Shown here one piece after another: positions 30,890 to 37,616 of a stretch of 64,000 nt of DNA (positions are counted from its first letter, which is position 1; the number at the start of each line of letters is the position of its first letter). The stretch lies in the NCBI GenBank assembly GCA_030248195.1, contig JASAND010028244.1:62001-126000 (forward strand). The letters run 5' to 3'. The position numbers and the translations under genes were made by a program. This DNA comes from Trissonchulus latispiculum (lineage: Eukaryota; Nematoda; Enoplea; Enoplida; Ironidae). The notes under the pieces were generated by a model. That model saw only the letters and a list, made by a program, of their open reading frames with translations, had not been told where the DNA came from and did not search any database.

Positions 30890-31569
30890 TTGAAAAAAGA
30901 ACGCAGACAATTTCGTACAATACAACAAATGGCACTACAACAACCGTATACAATGGTCGTCTCTGGTGTCACTGGGAGCGGAAAGACTGTGTTTGTGAGC
31001 AATCTGCTCAAACACCAGGCTGAACTACACAACAAACCTTTTGACAAAATTCGGTATTTATACTCGATGTTTCAGGACTTGTATAAAGACTTACTTCGTA
31101 GCATACAAATATTGAAATGGTTCAAGGAATCCCTTCTGATCTTGTAGACACTGTCACAAATGAAGGAGGAGATACTTTAATCATTCTTGATGACTTGATG
31201 TTTGAACTCGAAAACGATAAACGAGTGCCCGCACTTTTCACAAAGTGTAGACACGCAAACTGTTCTTTAATTTTGATTTTGCAAAATTTTTATCACGACT
31301 CAAAATATTTAAGAACAATCACGAGAAACGCTCACTACATCGTTCTCTTCCCTAATCCCAGAGACGCCCAGATCATTAGTCGCTTAGGCCAACAAATTTT
31401 CCCCCACAAACCAAAGTTTTTGCCGGATGCATTTGCTCAAGCTACATCGAAGCCGTTCGGTTACTTGATGCTAGACTTGAAGCCTACTACTGACCCTAGA
31501 TTTCGAGTTAAAGAGGGAATACTTCCCGGAGAACAAGAATATTTGTACTTACCTAAAGGTAATAAGTAG
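30890..31569 (+). pseudogene. A32/FtsK-HerA-type genome-packaging ATPase, split by one frameshift
   Basis: The first frame (30890-31147, first ATG 30929) has the Walker A loop VVSGVTGSGKT at about residues 11-21 from the ATG. The second frame (31117-31569) has Walker B TLIILDDLM, then a conserved RHANCSLILILQNFYH segment typical of A32-like packaging ATPases of Polintons and NCLDVs, and an intact C-terminus. The frames overlap at 31117-31147, and the sequence character switches near 31120, indicating one missing or extra base. No slippery heptamer is evident, so programmed frameshifting is unlikely. The enzyme would pump genome DNA into capsids. Decay and an assembly indel are both possible. 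Confidence 0.85.
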
Positions 31570-31617
31570 CCATAGACGGTGAAATATCAACTGAACTACG
31601 TATCAACCATTAAAAAC

Positions 31618-31932
31618 ATGTCTGCTAATGTAAAGAATAATATTCACGCTCTGAGAGTGCTTGCTGAAGCACACCCTAAGGTCATATCAATAATGCTGTG
31701 CTGCTCTAAGAAAAGCTTAATAAAAGCAATATCTGAAGTTGCTGCTAATATGACAAGCAATAGAATACCGTTAACACCCCAACAGCAGCGCACATATAAG
31801 CACTCAAATTTCTCGAGTCTTTTGCTTCGTAATGGCTCAACGAATGGTAGTAATACCCGAAACAGTATATCAAAAGCTACTTACGTCTTCATCGGGACCA
31901 TCTTTGTCAAATACTTCGACAACGCAATATGA
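31618..31932 (+). CDS. Small helical Polinton protein (unknown function)
   Basis: 104 residues from ATG 31618. The frame is open from 31579 but without an earlier ATG. The first 65 residues (NIHALRVLAEAHPKVISIML, then LIKAISEVAANM and RIPLTPQQQRTYKHS) resemble a small recurrent ORF near the capsid genes of Polintons: Leu-rich helices, a 'LI-A-S/CE-A-N' core and a 'PLTP-Q' turn followed by basic residues (from memory, not searched). The last 40 residues look random. They overlap the next gene in another frame, so the real stop may have been lost by an indel. Probably a virion or DNA-associated protein, which is inference. Confidence 0.55.
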   Translation: MSANVKNNIHALRVLAEAHPKVISIMLCCSKKSLIKAISEVAANMTSNRIPLTPQQQRTYKHSNFSSLLLRNGSTNGSNTRNSISKATYVFIGTIFVKYFDNAI

Positions 31933-32252
31933 AATTGTTGGTGATAACACCTCTAATTCTTTACAGGAAATGGCTGATCTGTTGCCGAAACAATACCGAA
32001 CATAACATGGAATAACTGGACTCTTCTCAAAGAATTTTATACCCTCCCACTAACGAAAAAGGATGTCACCTTTTAGACTTGGTAAAGTATTTTGCAACCC
32101 CAAACCACATTAAACAGTTGAGACCATTAGATGTTCCAAAATTTTTAAAACTTCTAAAAGAGCTTGGAGTAGCTAAAGCAGCTATTGCCCGAACAGAAAT
32201 TAGTAAAAAGCATAAAGATAGCGTTAAATCGTACTATGAATGGATACCATAA
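31832..32252 (+). pseudogene. Small Polinton morphogenesis-block ORF, frameshifted twice
   Basis: ATG 31832 opens 57 codons to TAA 32003 (MAQRMVVIPETVYQKLL at the start, a Ser/Thr-rich middle, then LQEMADLLPKQYR). The reading continues in another frame: a short ITWNNW-like stretch around 32005-32050 and then CHLLDLVKYF (from about 32062) to TAA 32250-32252. The order 'IP..Y..LL', 'LP', 'WN', 'G...LLDLV' is what I remember of a small Polinton protein beside the capsid and ATPase genes. At least two indels break it. It overlaps the end of the preceding ORF and the start of the next (ATG 32240). Function unknown. Confidence 0.5.
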
Positions 32253-32551
32253 GCATTGAAAGTGCAACAGTTGAAACTACAAAGTGCCAACGTGTAACCA
32301 TAAGTCACTTTAAGCTACGCGCACTCACAAACTATTTCGGAACTAAAGCAATTGTCGACTTTTTGAATTCGCTCATTCAAAAGACGGACGTTTCTAAAGA
32401 TAAAGGAGTTTTAATTTTTGAGGACGAACGTTTTCACTTGTTTCAAACCGGGGTTTTAGATTTGAAAACAATTAATATATCATTGATTGCGAAAATCTTA
32501 GCTGGTGAACGTAATTTGTTTGTGACGTTTGTTCGCATTCAATGTACATAA
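32240..32551 (+). CDS. Unknown small Polinton-1 protein
   Basis: 103 residues, ATG 32240, overlapping the previous ORF by 13 bp and the next by 10 bp in different frames. Mixed alpha/beta composition with no Cys cluster, membrane segment or signal peptide. It includes KLRALTNYFGTKAIVDFLNS and a repeated hydrophobic LIFEDERFHLF segment. I recognise no family. Tight overlaps with neighbours support that it is real and transcribed with the morphogenesis block. Confidence 0.5.
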   Translation: MDTISIESATVETTKCQRVTISHFKLRALTNYFGTKAIVDFLNSLIQKTDVSKDKGVLIFEDERFHLFQTGVLDLKTINISLIAKILAGERNLFVTFVRIQCT

Positions 32552-33063
32552 ACGTAACTTCGTACTGGGAGGAGCGGGGGAAGTTTGGTGTGCTTGTGTG
32601 TATTTTAAGTGGTATTTTATCTGTATTAGTTGTGTTATTTAAACAGGGACACACATGTGATTGCACAACCCCTGCGCCCCTAGAAATTGGCGGACAAATG
32701 TGTTTGTCAAACTTTACTAAACTTAATCCTGAGGAATATGATCCAGCATCTGGATACAGAATTGTGTGGGAAAACTTAGACTCGAAAAGATTGAGGGCTA
32801 CAATTGGTTTCGACGTACCAAAAGCTGATACATTGTGGGGCGCAAGGGTTGTTTACTTCTTTCGTACGTTTGAACATGTATTGCGCAATGTACCTAAAGA
32901 TGGCCCCCTTCATTTAATATTGATTGTGCATGACGTATCCAAACTGTTTTATGTTGATTCATGCTTAAGTGGTGCAATAGTTGTTGCAAAGCTTAGTGAG
33001 TTTGATTTGGAATTAGTGTTGGAGCATGGATATGTGCAAATGCAGATATATTATATGCAGTGA
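32542..33063 (+). CDS. Unknown single-pass membrane protein
   Basis: 173 residues. A hydrophobic segment at about 15-33 (FGVLVCILSGILSVLVVLF) follows a short polar N-terminus with a basic pair. It is followed by a CDC motif and about 135 residues with alternating hydrophobic residues suggestive of beta structure. This reads as a signal anchor with a lumenal or exterior C-terminal domain, or a virion membrane protein. An NFT sequon is present near residue 58. It is the last ORF of the tight + strand block before a 100-bp spacer leading to the NADAR ORF. Family not recognised. Confidence 0.5.
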   Translation: MYINVTSYWEERGKFGVLVCILSGILSVLVVLFKQGHTCDCTTPAPLEIGGQMCLSNFTKLNPEEYDPASGYRIVWENLDSKRLRATIGFDVPKADTLWGARVVYFFRTFEHVLRNVPKDGPLHLILIVHDVSKLFYVDSCLSGAIVVAKLSEFDLELVLEHGYVQMQIYYMQ

Positions 33064-33161
33064 CTCATTATGTAGGTCACTTTAAAACAGATGTTGTGAA
33101 TTTCAAATTTGAACCTCATCATTCTGGTTAAAACTAGTTTACAGTCAAGTCGTGTTTTACA

Positions 33162-33697
33162 ATGTCGGAAGCAGCTAAAGTGAATAATACTGAAGCCTAC
33201 GAAAGATGGATTCGCGGTCCTGATGGTGATATCCTGTTGTTCTTTACCGGATACTCGATTTTCTCGAACTTTAACAGATGCCCATTCATAATTGATGGCA
33301 TGCTTTGCCAAACGGTAGAGCAATACTACCAAGCCCAGAAGGCTCGTTACTTTGGTGCTGATGATATTTACCGGGACATTGTTACTTGTTGGTCACCCAG
33401 TCGGTGCAAACAGTTGGGAAAGAACATCCCTAATTTTAACCGTGATGTTTGGAGGTCAAGGCTCAGGACGTGATGATGGAGGCGCTTTTGGCGAAATTTA
33501 CACAGAACGAAGCTGCTCGGAAGAAGCTATTGGATACCGGAAAGGCGATGATGGGAGAGGCTTCAAAGTACGATAAGTACTTTGGGATTGGAATGGCTCT
33601 AAATGATGATGGCGTGGAAGACAGAAGGAACTGGCCAGGAAGAAATGTGCATGGAGAAAACTTGATGAAGATACGAGAGAAGCTAACCCATAATTAA
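33162..33697 (+). pseudogene. NADAR-family protein (YbiA-like), split by one frameshift
   Basis: Frame one (33162-33473, ATG) contains FTGYSIFSNF and TVEQYYQAQKA, the signature start of NADAR proteins: 'F-S-N-F' and 'E-Y/H-x-Y-Q-x-x-K'. Frame two (33449-33697) supplies the rest: VMMEALLAKFTQN, a K/D-rich turn, YFGIGM and the closing GENLMKIREKL. The parts meet near 33449 with a single-base discrepancy; length otherwise matches the usual 150-180 residues. The family acts on riboflavin intermediates or removes ADP-ribose from guanine in DNA (established for some members). In an animal Polinton it could edit host or element nucleic-acid ADP-ribosylation (inference). The ATG follows TTTACAGTCAAGTCG. 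Confidence 0.82.
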
Positions 33698-33815
33698 TGT
33701 TGTTTATGTGTACTGTATATAAAAACTACTAACGATAAAAGACTGTAGCATAAAATGGAGTATTAATTGTGTGTGTCCCTGGTTGTGATGTAAATTGTTG
33801 TGCTGTAGTATACAG

Positions 33816-34841
33816 ATGATAATTAAAAAAGGCAAACTAATGCTAAAACAATACAGCATTAAAATGAATGCTAAAAGAATGGAGCATTCTAGAAGAAATG
33901 CTAAAAGATTGCAGCATTTCAAAAAAAATCTGAATATGGAAAAAGCCAAGAAAAAAAAGCTGAATAAGATAAAAAGCCAAAAAATTCCGACCGTGAATGG
34001 TCAAATGACTCTTATAAACAAACGAATAGCCTTATCAACGATTGGACAGCGTGATAATCCTACCTGGTGGCAAATGAGAATGAATCGACTGACTTCTTCG
34101 CAGTTTGGGCGAATCTCTAGAGCGCGTGATTCAACAGCCCAAAAGATTGCCAGTAATATAGCCTCATTCGAGTCCAAGCCTACAGCTATGCCCGAAGCCT
34201 GTCGAATGGGAATCCAGGAAGAAATTCATGCCAAGAGAGCTTACATTAAGCACATGCTGGAAGCGTTTAATGTCGAAGTAATGATCAGCGACATTGGTCT
34301 TTGTGTACCTGATTGGGCCCCCTATCTCGGTGCCTCACCAGACGGCGTTGTCTACAATCGACACGATGTCAACAAAGAACCGTGGCTTCTGGAAGTCAAG
34401 TGTTTATATGATAAACATCTATTGCCACGGACAATAAAGGAAATTGTCAAGGATCGAGGACATACTAGCTATTTACGCTTGGTTGGGGATCACTACGAAC
34501 TACGCAAAGAACATAACTATTATGCTCAAATAATTGGGCAAATGGCGATTACTGGTATTAAGTTTACTCATCTAGCTGTTTATGCTCCGAGAACGAAAGA
34601 GTTAATTACTGTGATTGTTCACTTCAACAACAAAGATTGGATAGCACTTAAATCAAAGCTGGACAAATTCTATAACCAGTACATGGACAGTGGTCAAATG
34701 GATACTTCTGCACCCATGGAAGAAAACGACATCCCGATGGACATTTCAAACGAATATGTTAGTGTATATGAATTGGTCCCCCATCTGCAATCTCACCACT
34801 CTAGTTCAAACTACTTTGAAAACCAGTTTAAACAAGTTTGA
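33816..34841 (+). CDS. YqaJ / lambda-exonuclease-like viral nuclease
   Basis: 341 residues from ATG 33816, which directly follows an acceptor-like GTATACAG. A very basic N-terminal 60 residues (KKKKLNKIK) is a possible nuclear signal. The nuclease core begins at QRDNPTWWQMRMNRLTSSQF. It has a GIQEEIHAKRAY helix with the conserved Glu, APYLGASPDGVV (catalytic Asp) and WLLEVKC (E-x-K), the PD-(D/E)xK pattern of YqaJ and alkaline exonucleases. HNYYAQIIGQMAITG follows, matching the conserved YY-Q-Q helix. Such 5'-3' exonucleases act in viral recombination and replication-intermediate processing in the nucleus. The ORF is intact. A TATATAAAA box lies at about 33716. Placement next to NADAR in the right accessory block suggests DNA-metabolism cargo. 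Confidence 0.85.
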   Translation: MIIKKGKLMLKQYSIKMNAKRMEHSRRNAKRLQHFKKNLNMEKAKKKKLNKIKSQKIPTVNGQMTLINKRIALSTIGQRDNPTWWQMRMNRLTSSQFGRISRARDSTAQKIASNIASFESKPTAMPEACRMGIQEEIHAKRAYIKHMLEAFNVEVMISDIGLCVPDWAPYLGASPDGVVYNRHDVNKEPWLLEVKCLYDKHLLPRTIKEIVKDRGHTSYLRLVGDHYELRKEHNYYAQIIGQMAITGIKFTHLAVYAPRTKELITVIVHFNNKDWIALKSKLDKFYNQYMDSGQMDTSAPMEENDIPMDISNEYVSVYELVPHLQSHHSSSNYFENQFKQV

Positions 34842-34957
34842 TAATTACATTAATAACCCTAAACCCTTGGGACCTACCATACGTTACAAAGTAGTTTGAA
34901 CTATTGAATTTTGAAATCTTAGTATTACGTTTGTACTGATATTGTCAAGTCGCTAAT

Positions 34958-35503
34958 ATGGCTAGTTATACTGTTGGTTTTGTTACTGTCGCTTCAAATG
35001 GTATTCATAACCTCGGTGAAGTGCCAATGGAAATTACTGTGACAATATTGTTTCCCAACGGAAACATCATCCAGGAAACGTATAAAGTTCGTGCCCCCAT
35101 GCCTTTTCACCCTTACGTCAACCTAACCCTTCGTCAACAAGCATCGTTCTATCGGGCCCGGTCAATGAATGGTCTAACCTGGAACACTTGCCCCTCTTTG
35201 CCGACAAAATGGCAAGTTCTCGATAGAGTTTGTGAATTGCTACACCAAAACGGGGTGAAGGTTATCATTACCAAAGGAACTGCCCAGTATCAGCTGATGC
35301 TTCACGCCCTGGCAAGAAATGATTTGCACGTTGGGGTGTATGAAGCAGGTGAACATCTCGACTACCCCTCATTCGCTGACATGGAGGATGCAGAAGGCAT
35401 GCCTTGCTGCTCTCTACACAGCAGCATGTCGACGCAGTACCGACGATTTTGCTCCCGTCATCGAGCTGAACAATTGATGAAAACCTTTTTAAACTCTGAC
35501 TGA
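34958..35503 (+). CDS. Unknown Polinton protein with KG...PSF...CSLH...RHRA pattern
   Basis: 181 residues, ATG 34958, ten bases after GTCAAGTCG. The C-terminal half has spaced conserved-type residues: VIITKGTAQ, EHLDYPSF, CSLH and FCSRHRAEQL. I associate this order ('KG', 'LDCPS-like', 'C-x-x-H', 'C-x-x-x-x-A') with an uncharacterised protein common in invertebrate Polinton-like ORFs that may have an RNase H-like or exonuclease-like fold. That is memory, not a search. The N-terminal half is beta-rich and mostly hydrophobic or Thr-rich. No signal peptide. A TATATAAATGCC and AATAAA cluster follows at 35535-35560. Confidence 0.55.
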   Translation: MASYTVGFVTVASNGIHNLGEVPMEITVTILFPNGNIIQETYKVRAPMPFHPYVNLTLRQQASFYRARSMNGLTWNTCPSLPTKWQVLDRVCELLHQNGVKVIITKGTAQYQLMLHALARNDLHVGVYEAGEHLDYPSFADMEDAEGMPCCSLHSSMSTQYRRFCSRHRAEQLMKTFLNSD

Positions 35504-35589
35504 CTTTTGTCTGATTGTATTATAGTTGTATGTTGTATATAAATGCCTGGTTTTTTCAATAAAAAAACATCCGCCTATATGGGCTAATA

Positions 35590-35600
35590 TTAATAAAAGG
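35590..35600 (+). promoter_or_regulatory. TTAATAAAAGG box
   Basis: TTAATAAAAGG lies 35 bp before the ATG at 35635, the clearest TATA-like spacing among the five boxes in the element. Confidence 0.5.
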
Positions 35601-35634
35601 ACGATCTGTTCTCACTAAATACATAAAACATATA

Positions 35635-35922
35635 ATGGAGTACCGCGTAACTAGAGATTATTCAACCGAGGTTGAAAGAATGCACTTTGTTGAAGCGACC
35701 ATGACGGCGCTAGAAGACGAAGTCGTTGAACAGGACGACGTAAAAATGTTTCTTGAGAGACAGTTTAGTGACTGGACAGACGAAAGCTTGGTGCACTTGG
35801 TCATTACCGATTCTTGTTCACATGTACTTTACAAGAGTTGGGTAACCAAAACCAGACTCTTTTTCTCATCCGGATTTCAAGGACGGAAACAACTACACGT
35901 GTCGGCTATCTATCTGAAATAG
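35635..35922 (+). CDS. Unknown small acidic protein
   Basis: 95 residues, ATG 35635, downstream of the TTAATAAAAGG box. The first half is acidic (ALEDEVVEQDDV). The second half has beta-prone segments and no Cys cluster, membrane segment or signal. I recognise no family. Clear promoter-like box, good ATG context and an immediate downstream box for the next ORF make it a credible gene. Confidence 0.5.
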   Translation: MEYRVTRDYSTEVERMHFVEATMTALEDEVVEQDDVKMFLERQFSDWTDESLVHLVITDSCSHVLYKSWVTKTRLFFSSGFQGRKQLHVSAIYLK

Positions 35923-35931
35923 TAAGTGAAG

Positions 35932-35942
35932 TTAATAAAAAG
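35932..35942 (+). promoter_or_regulatory. TTAATAAAAAG box
   Basis: TTAATAAAAAG begins 10 bp after the preceding stop and 30 bp before the next ATG (35972). Confidence 0.45.
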
Positions 35943-35971
35943 AATGAGAAAGGATAAGAGATATAGAAAAA

Positions 35972-36363
35972 ATGATTTGGTCAATTGTACTGAACTTAAT
36001 CGCCTTTGTGGCGACGTGTGACGTTCACTATACTATTAACGACTTCAATGTCACCGTTTGTGACCGAGACGTTGTCATCACAATGTCAAATGACACTGTA
36101 CTAACTCTTCAGTTCTTCACCCAAACAAAGGGCGAAGTCTGTATCATCGACTGTCTGATTGTAATTTGCATTTGTGTAGAGAAGCCAACAGCACCAAACG
36201 GAATAAGCTAGGCTGCGAATATTTGGACTGGGAACAATGCATAGAATATTGCTACGATGAAAATCGACGACTAACCTACGTTTACGACAAAATAGAAGAA
36301 GTCAAATTCACCGATCACAATGATTTGACTGTAATCAAGCGAATTCTTGCTGGACACTTCTAA
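35972..36363 (+). pseudogene. Small secreted or membrane protein with signal peptide, frameshifted
   Basis: ATG 35972 starts a hydrophobic leader (MIWSIVLNLIAFVATC) that reads as a signal peptide with a likely cleavage after Ala-Thr-Cys. A short beta-rich domain with an N-x-T sequon (NVTVCD) follows. Frame one ends at 36211 after a hydrophobic stretch. An overlapping frame open 36166-36363 encodes a Cys-containing tail (CEYLDWEQCIEYCYDE). The second frame has upstream stops and no ATG, so one indel between about 36165 and 36200 best explains it. About 130 residues in total; extracellular or virion-surface location is inference. Confidence 0.5.
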
Positions 36364-36364
36364 A

Positions 36365-36376
36365 TTAATATAAAGG
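36365..36376 (+). promoter_or_regulatory. TTAATATAAAGG box
   Basis: TTAATATAAAGG starts two bases after the preceding TAA and about 50 bp before the ATG at 36425. Unlike the other boxes it contains no AATAAA, which supports a promoter rather than a poly(A) role. Confidence 0.5.
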
Positions 36377-36424
36377 ATTGACGCATTGGAGATTGTAAGC
36401 TACAAAAGACAAGAAACAACCACA

Positions 36425-36702
36425 ATGATTTATGCCTACGAACACAGAAATTCAAACTTTGGTTTGATTTGGATTCAAATTGATGATCGAGTGCTGATGA
36501 ACAGCGAAAGCTGGCTCGGAAGACTGGAGCAGCTCCTAAATGGAAAGAGCAAAGTGTCAATGATTGTCAACACGGCACCGGTAGCTTGGTACCAATCGGA
36601 TTGACGGACGTCGAGCACTTCCCTAAACGGGAAGTCGCTATGATGCTCAACAAGAAACCTATGGTGGAGCTCTACGTAACCTACACCAAGAATTCTACTT
36701 AA
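36425..36702 (+). pseudogene. Unknown small protein, frameshifted
   Basis: ATG 36425 opens 59 codons (FGLIWIQIDDRV and a KSKVSMIVNTAP segment) to TGA 36602. A different frame continues with good composition (DVEHFPKREVAMML, VELYVTY) to TAA 36700-36702, which suggests a single indel near 36595 in a protein of about 90 residues. No domain recognised. It sits behind the TTAATATAAAGG box and before the CARD gene. Confidence 0.45.
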
Positions 36703-36916
36703 GAAGTATATATCAGTAAACCTCGTTCAAAAGGTTTCCGCCAATTGGCACTTAGCTAACAAATTTTTAAATTAGTGTAGTCAGAGATACGGGAACCAGT
36801 TTATTCTAGTTTTAACGTGTAATTATACCCCGGAGTTCAAATTAAGTCAATTTTGAGGTGGTTCGTTCAATCTCTTCAGTCTAAATTATACACTCATTGA
36901 ATTCAGTCGTGTTGTA

Positions 36917-37432
36917 ATGGAAAAAGTTACTGATAACATGGTTGTCTTTTGCAAAGACATGAATGCTGGGCCTGTAGTTGATTTCTTGGTTGAGAATCAT
37001 TTGATACCCATTCATATCGCCTACAAGATTAAGTCAGACCAACCCTATTTCGCAAATTTTGACTTAATCGACGTTCTCAAGCGCAGTGGTCCCAACGCAG
37101 CCAATATGTTTCGCGAAGCTCTTTTCAAAACCAACCAGTACGATCTTATGAAGATTTTAGAAGAAAACCCGCCGAAGAAGGGAGTCACCTGGAAGCTGTT
37201 CTCTCGATTGGAGCAGTTGGAATGTCAAAGTCTACAAACTTGGACTACTTTTGCTGATGCGAGGACTGACGCTATGAGGGCGCTGGGATCACAAGAATGC
37301 GACAACCGTGCGGTGGAGTTTACGGAATGGTTGGGGAATCACCCCGCCCAGCGATGGAGGGTCCCCGAATTTATGGTCGCCCCCGTGGAATCATTTCGGA
37401 TGCACTCATTAAATGAATTTAGAACTGACTAA
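36917..37432 (+). CDS. CARD-domain protein (death-fold superfamily)
   Basis: 171 residues, ATG 36917. Residues about 5-85 have the CARD pattern: an amphipathic helix 1 (MVVFCKDMNAGPVVDFLVEN), HLIPIHIAYKIKSD (helices 2-3), FDLIDVLKRSGPNAANMF (the 'L-x-x-L-x-x-K/R-G-P-x-A' core) and FREALFKTNQYDLMKIL (helices 5-6). The 'GP-x-A-x-x-x-F' signature and 'E-A-L-x-x-T-x-Q' are characteristic of CARDs. The remaining 85 residues (from NPPKKGVTW) are not recognised. CARDs pair with CARDs of caspases, Apaf-1, RIG-I-like or adaptor proteins in the cytosol, so a modulator of host apoptosis or innate signalling is likely (inference). Intact ORF; TTCAGTCGTG precedes the ATG and AATAAA follows at about 37502. 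Confidence 0.78.
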   Translation: MEKVTDNMVVFCKDMNAGPVVDFLVENHLIPIHIAYKIKSDQPYFANFDLIDVLKRSGPNAANMFREALFKTNQYDLMKILEENPPKKGVTWKLFSRLEQLECQSLQTWTTFADARTDAMRALGSQECDNRAVEFTEWLGNHPAQRWRVPEFMVAPVESFRMHSLNEFRTD

Positions 37433-37499
37433 GCTAACTATAATATTGCATTGACTATATTTGCGTACTTTGTCTTTGATTGTACATAATTGTTTTCGA

Positions 37500-37510
37500 A
37501 AAATAAAACG
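37500..37510 (+). terminator. Poly(A) signal AATAAA after the CARD gene
   Basis: GAAAAATAAAACG lies about 70 bp after the CARD stop. It is followed directly by TTTCCGCC and a GCCAG/CTGGC hairpin, an arrangement that recurs at two other Polinton-1 3' ends. Confidence 0.55.
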
Positions 37511-37589
37511 TTTCCGCCAGCTTGACTGGCTCATTCCGATGATATAGAACATGTAAAAACTGAGAAGACAACAATCTCGAAAAAATTCG

Positions 37590-37616
37590 TTGGTTTGTTA
37601 GGACATAACAAACCAA
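37590..37616. other. Perfect 11-bp hairpin near the right end of Polinton-1
   Basis: TTGGTTTGTTA (37590-37600) pairs perfectly with TAACAAACCAA (37606-37616) across a 5-nt loop. It lies between the last ORF and the TA-flanked transposon. It could be a terminal or processing structure of the Polinton, or a short fold-back. Confidence 0.6.

Noticed and set aside
31117..31147. Programmed ribosomal frameshift in the packaging ATPase
   Set aside because: No slippery heptamer or downstream pseudoknot seen; other genes show similar breaks, so indels are more likely.
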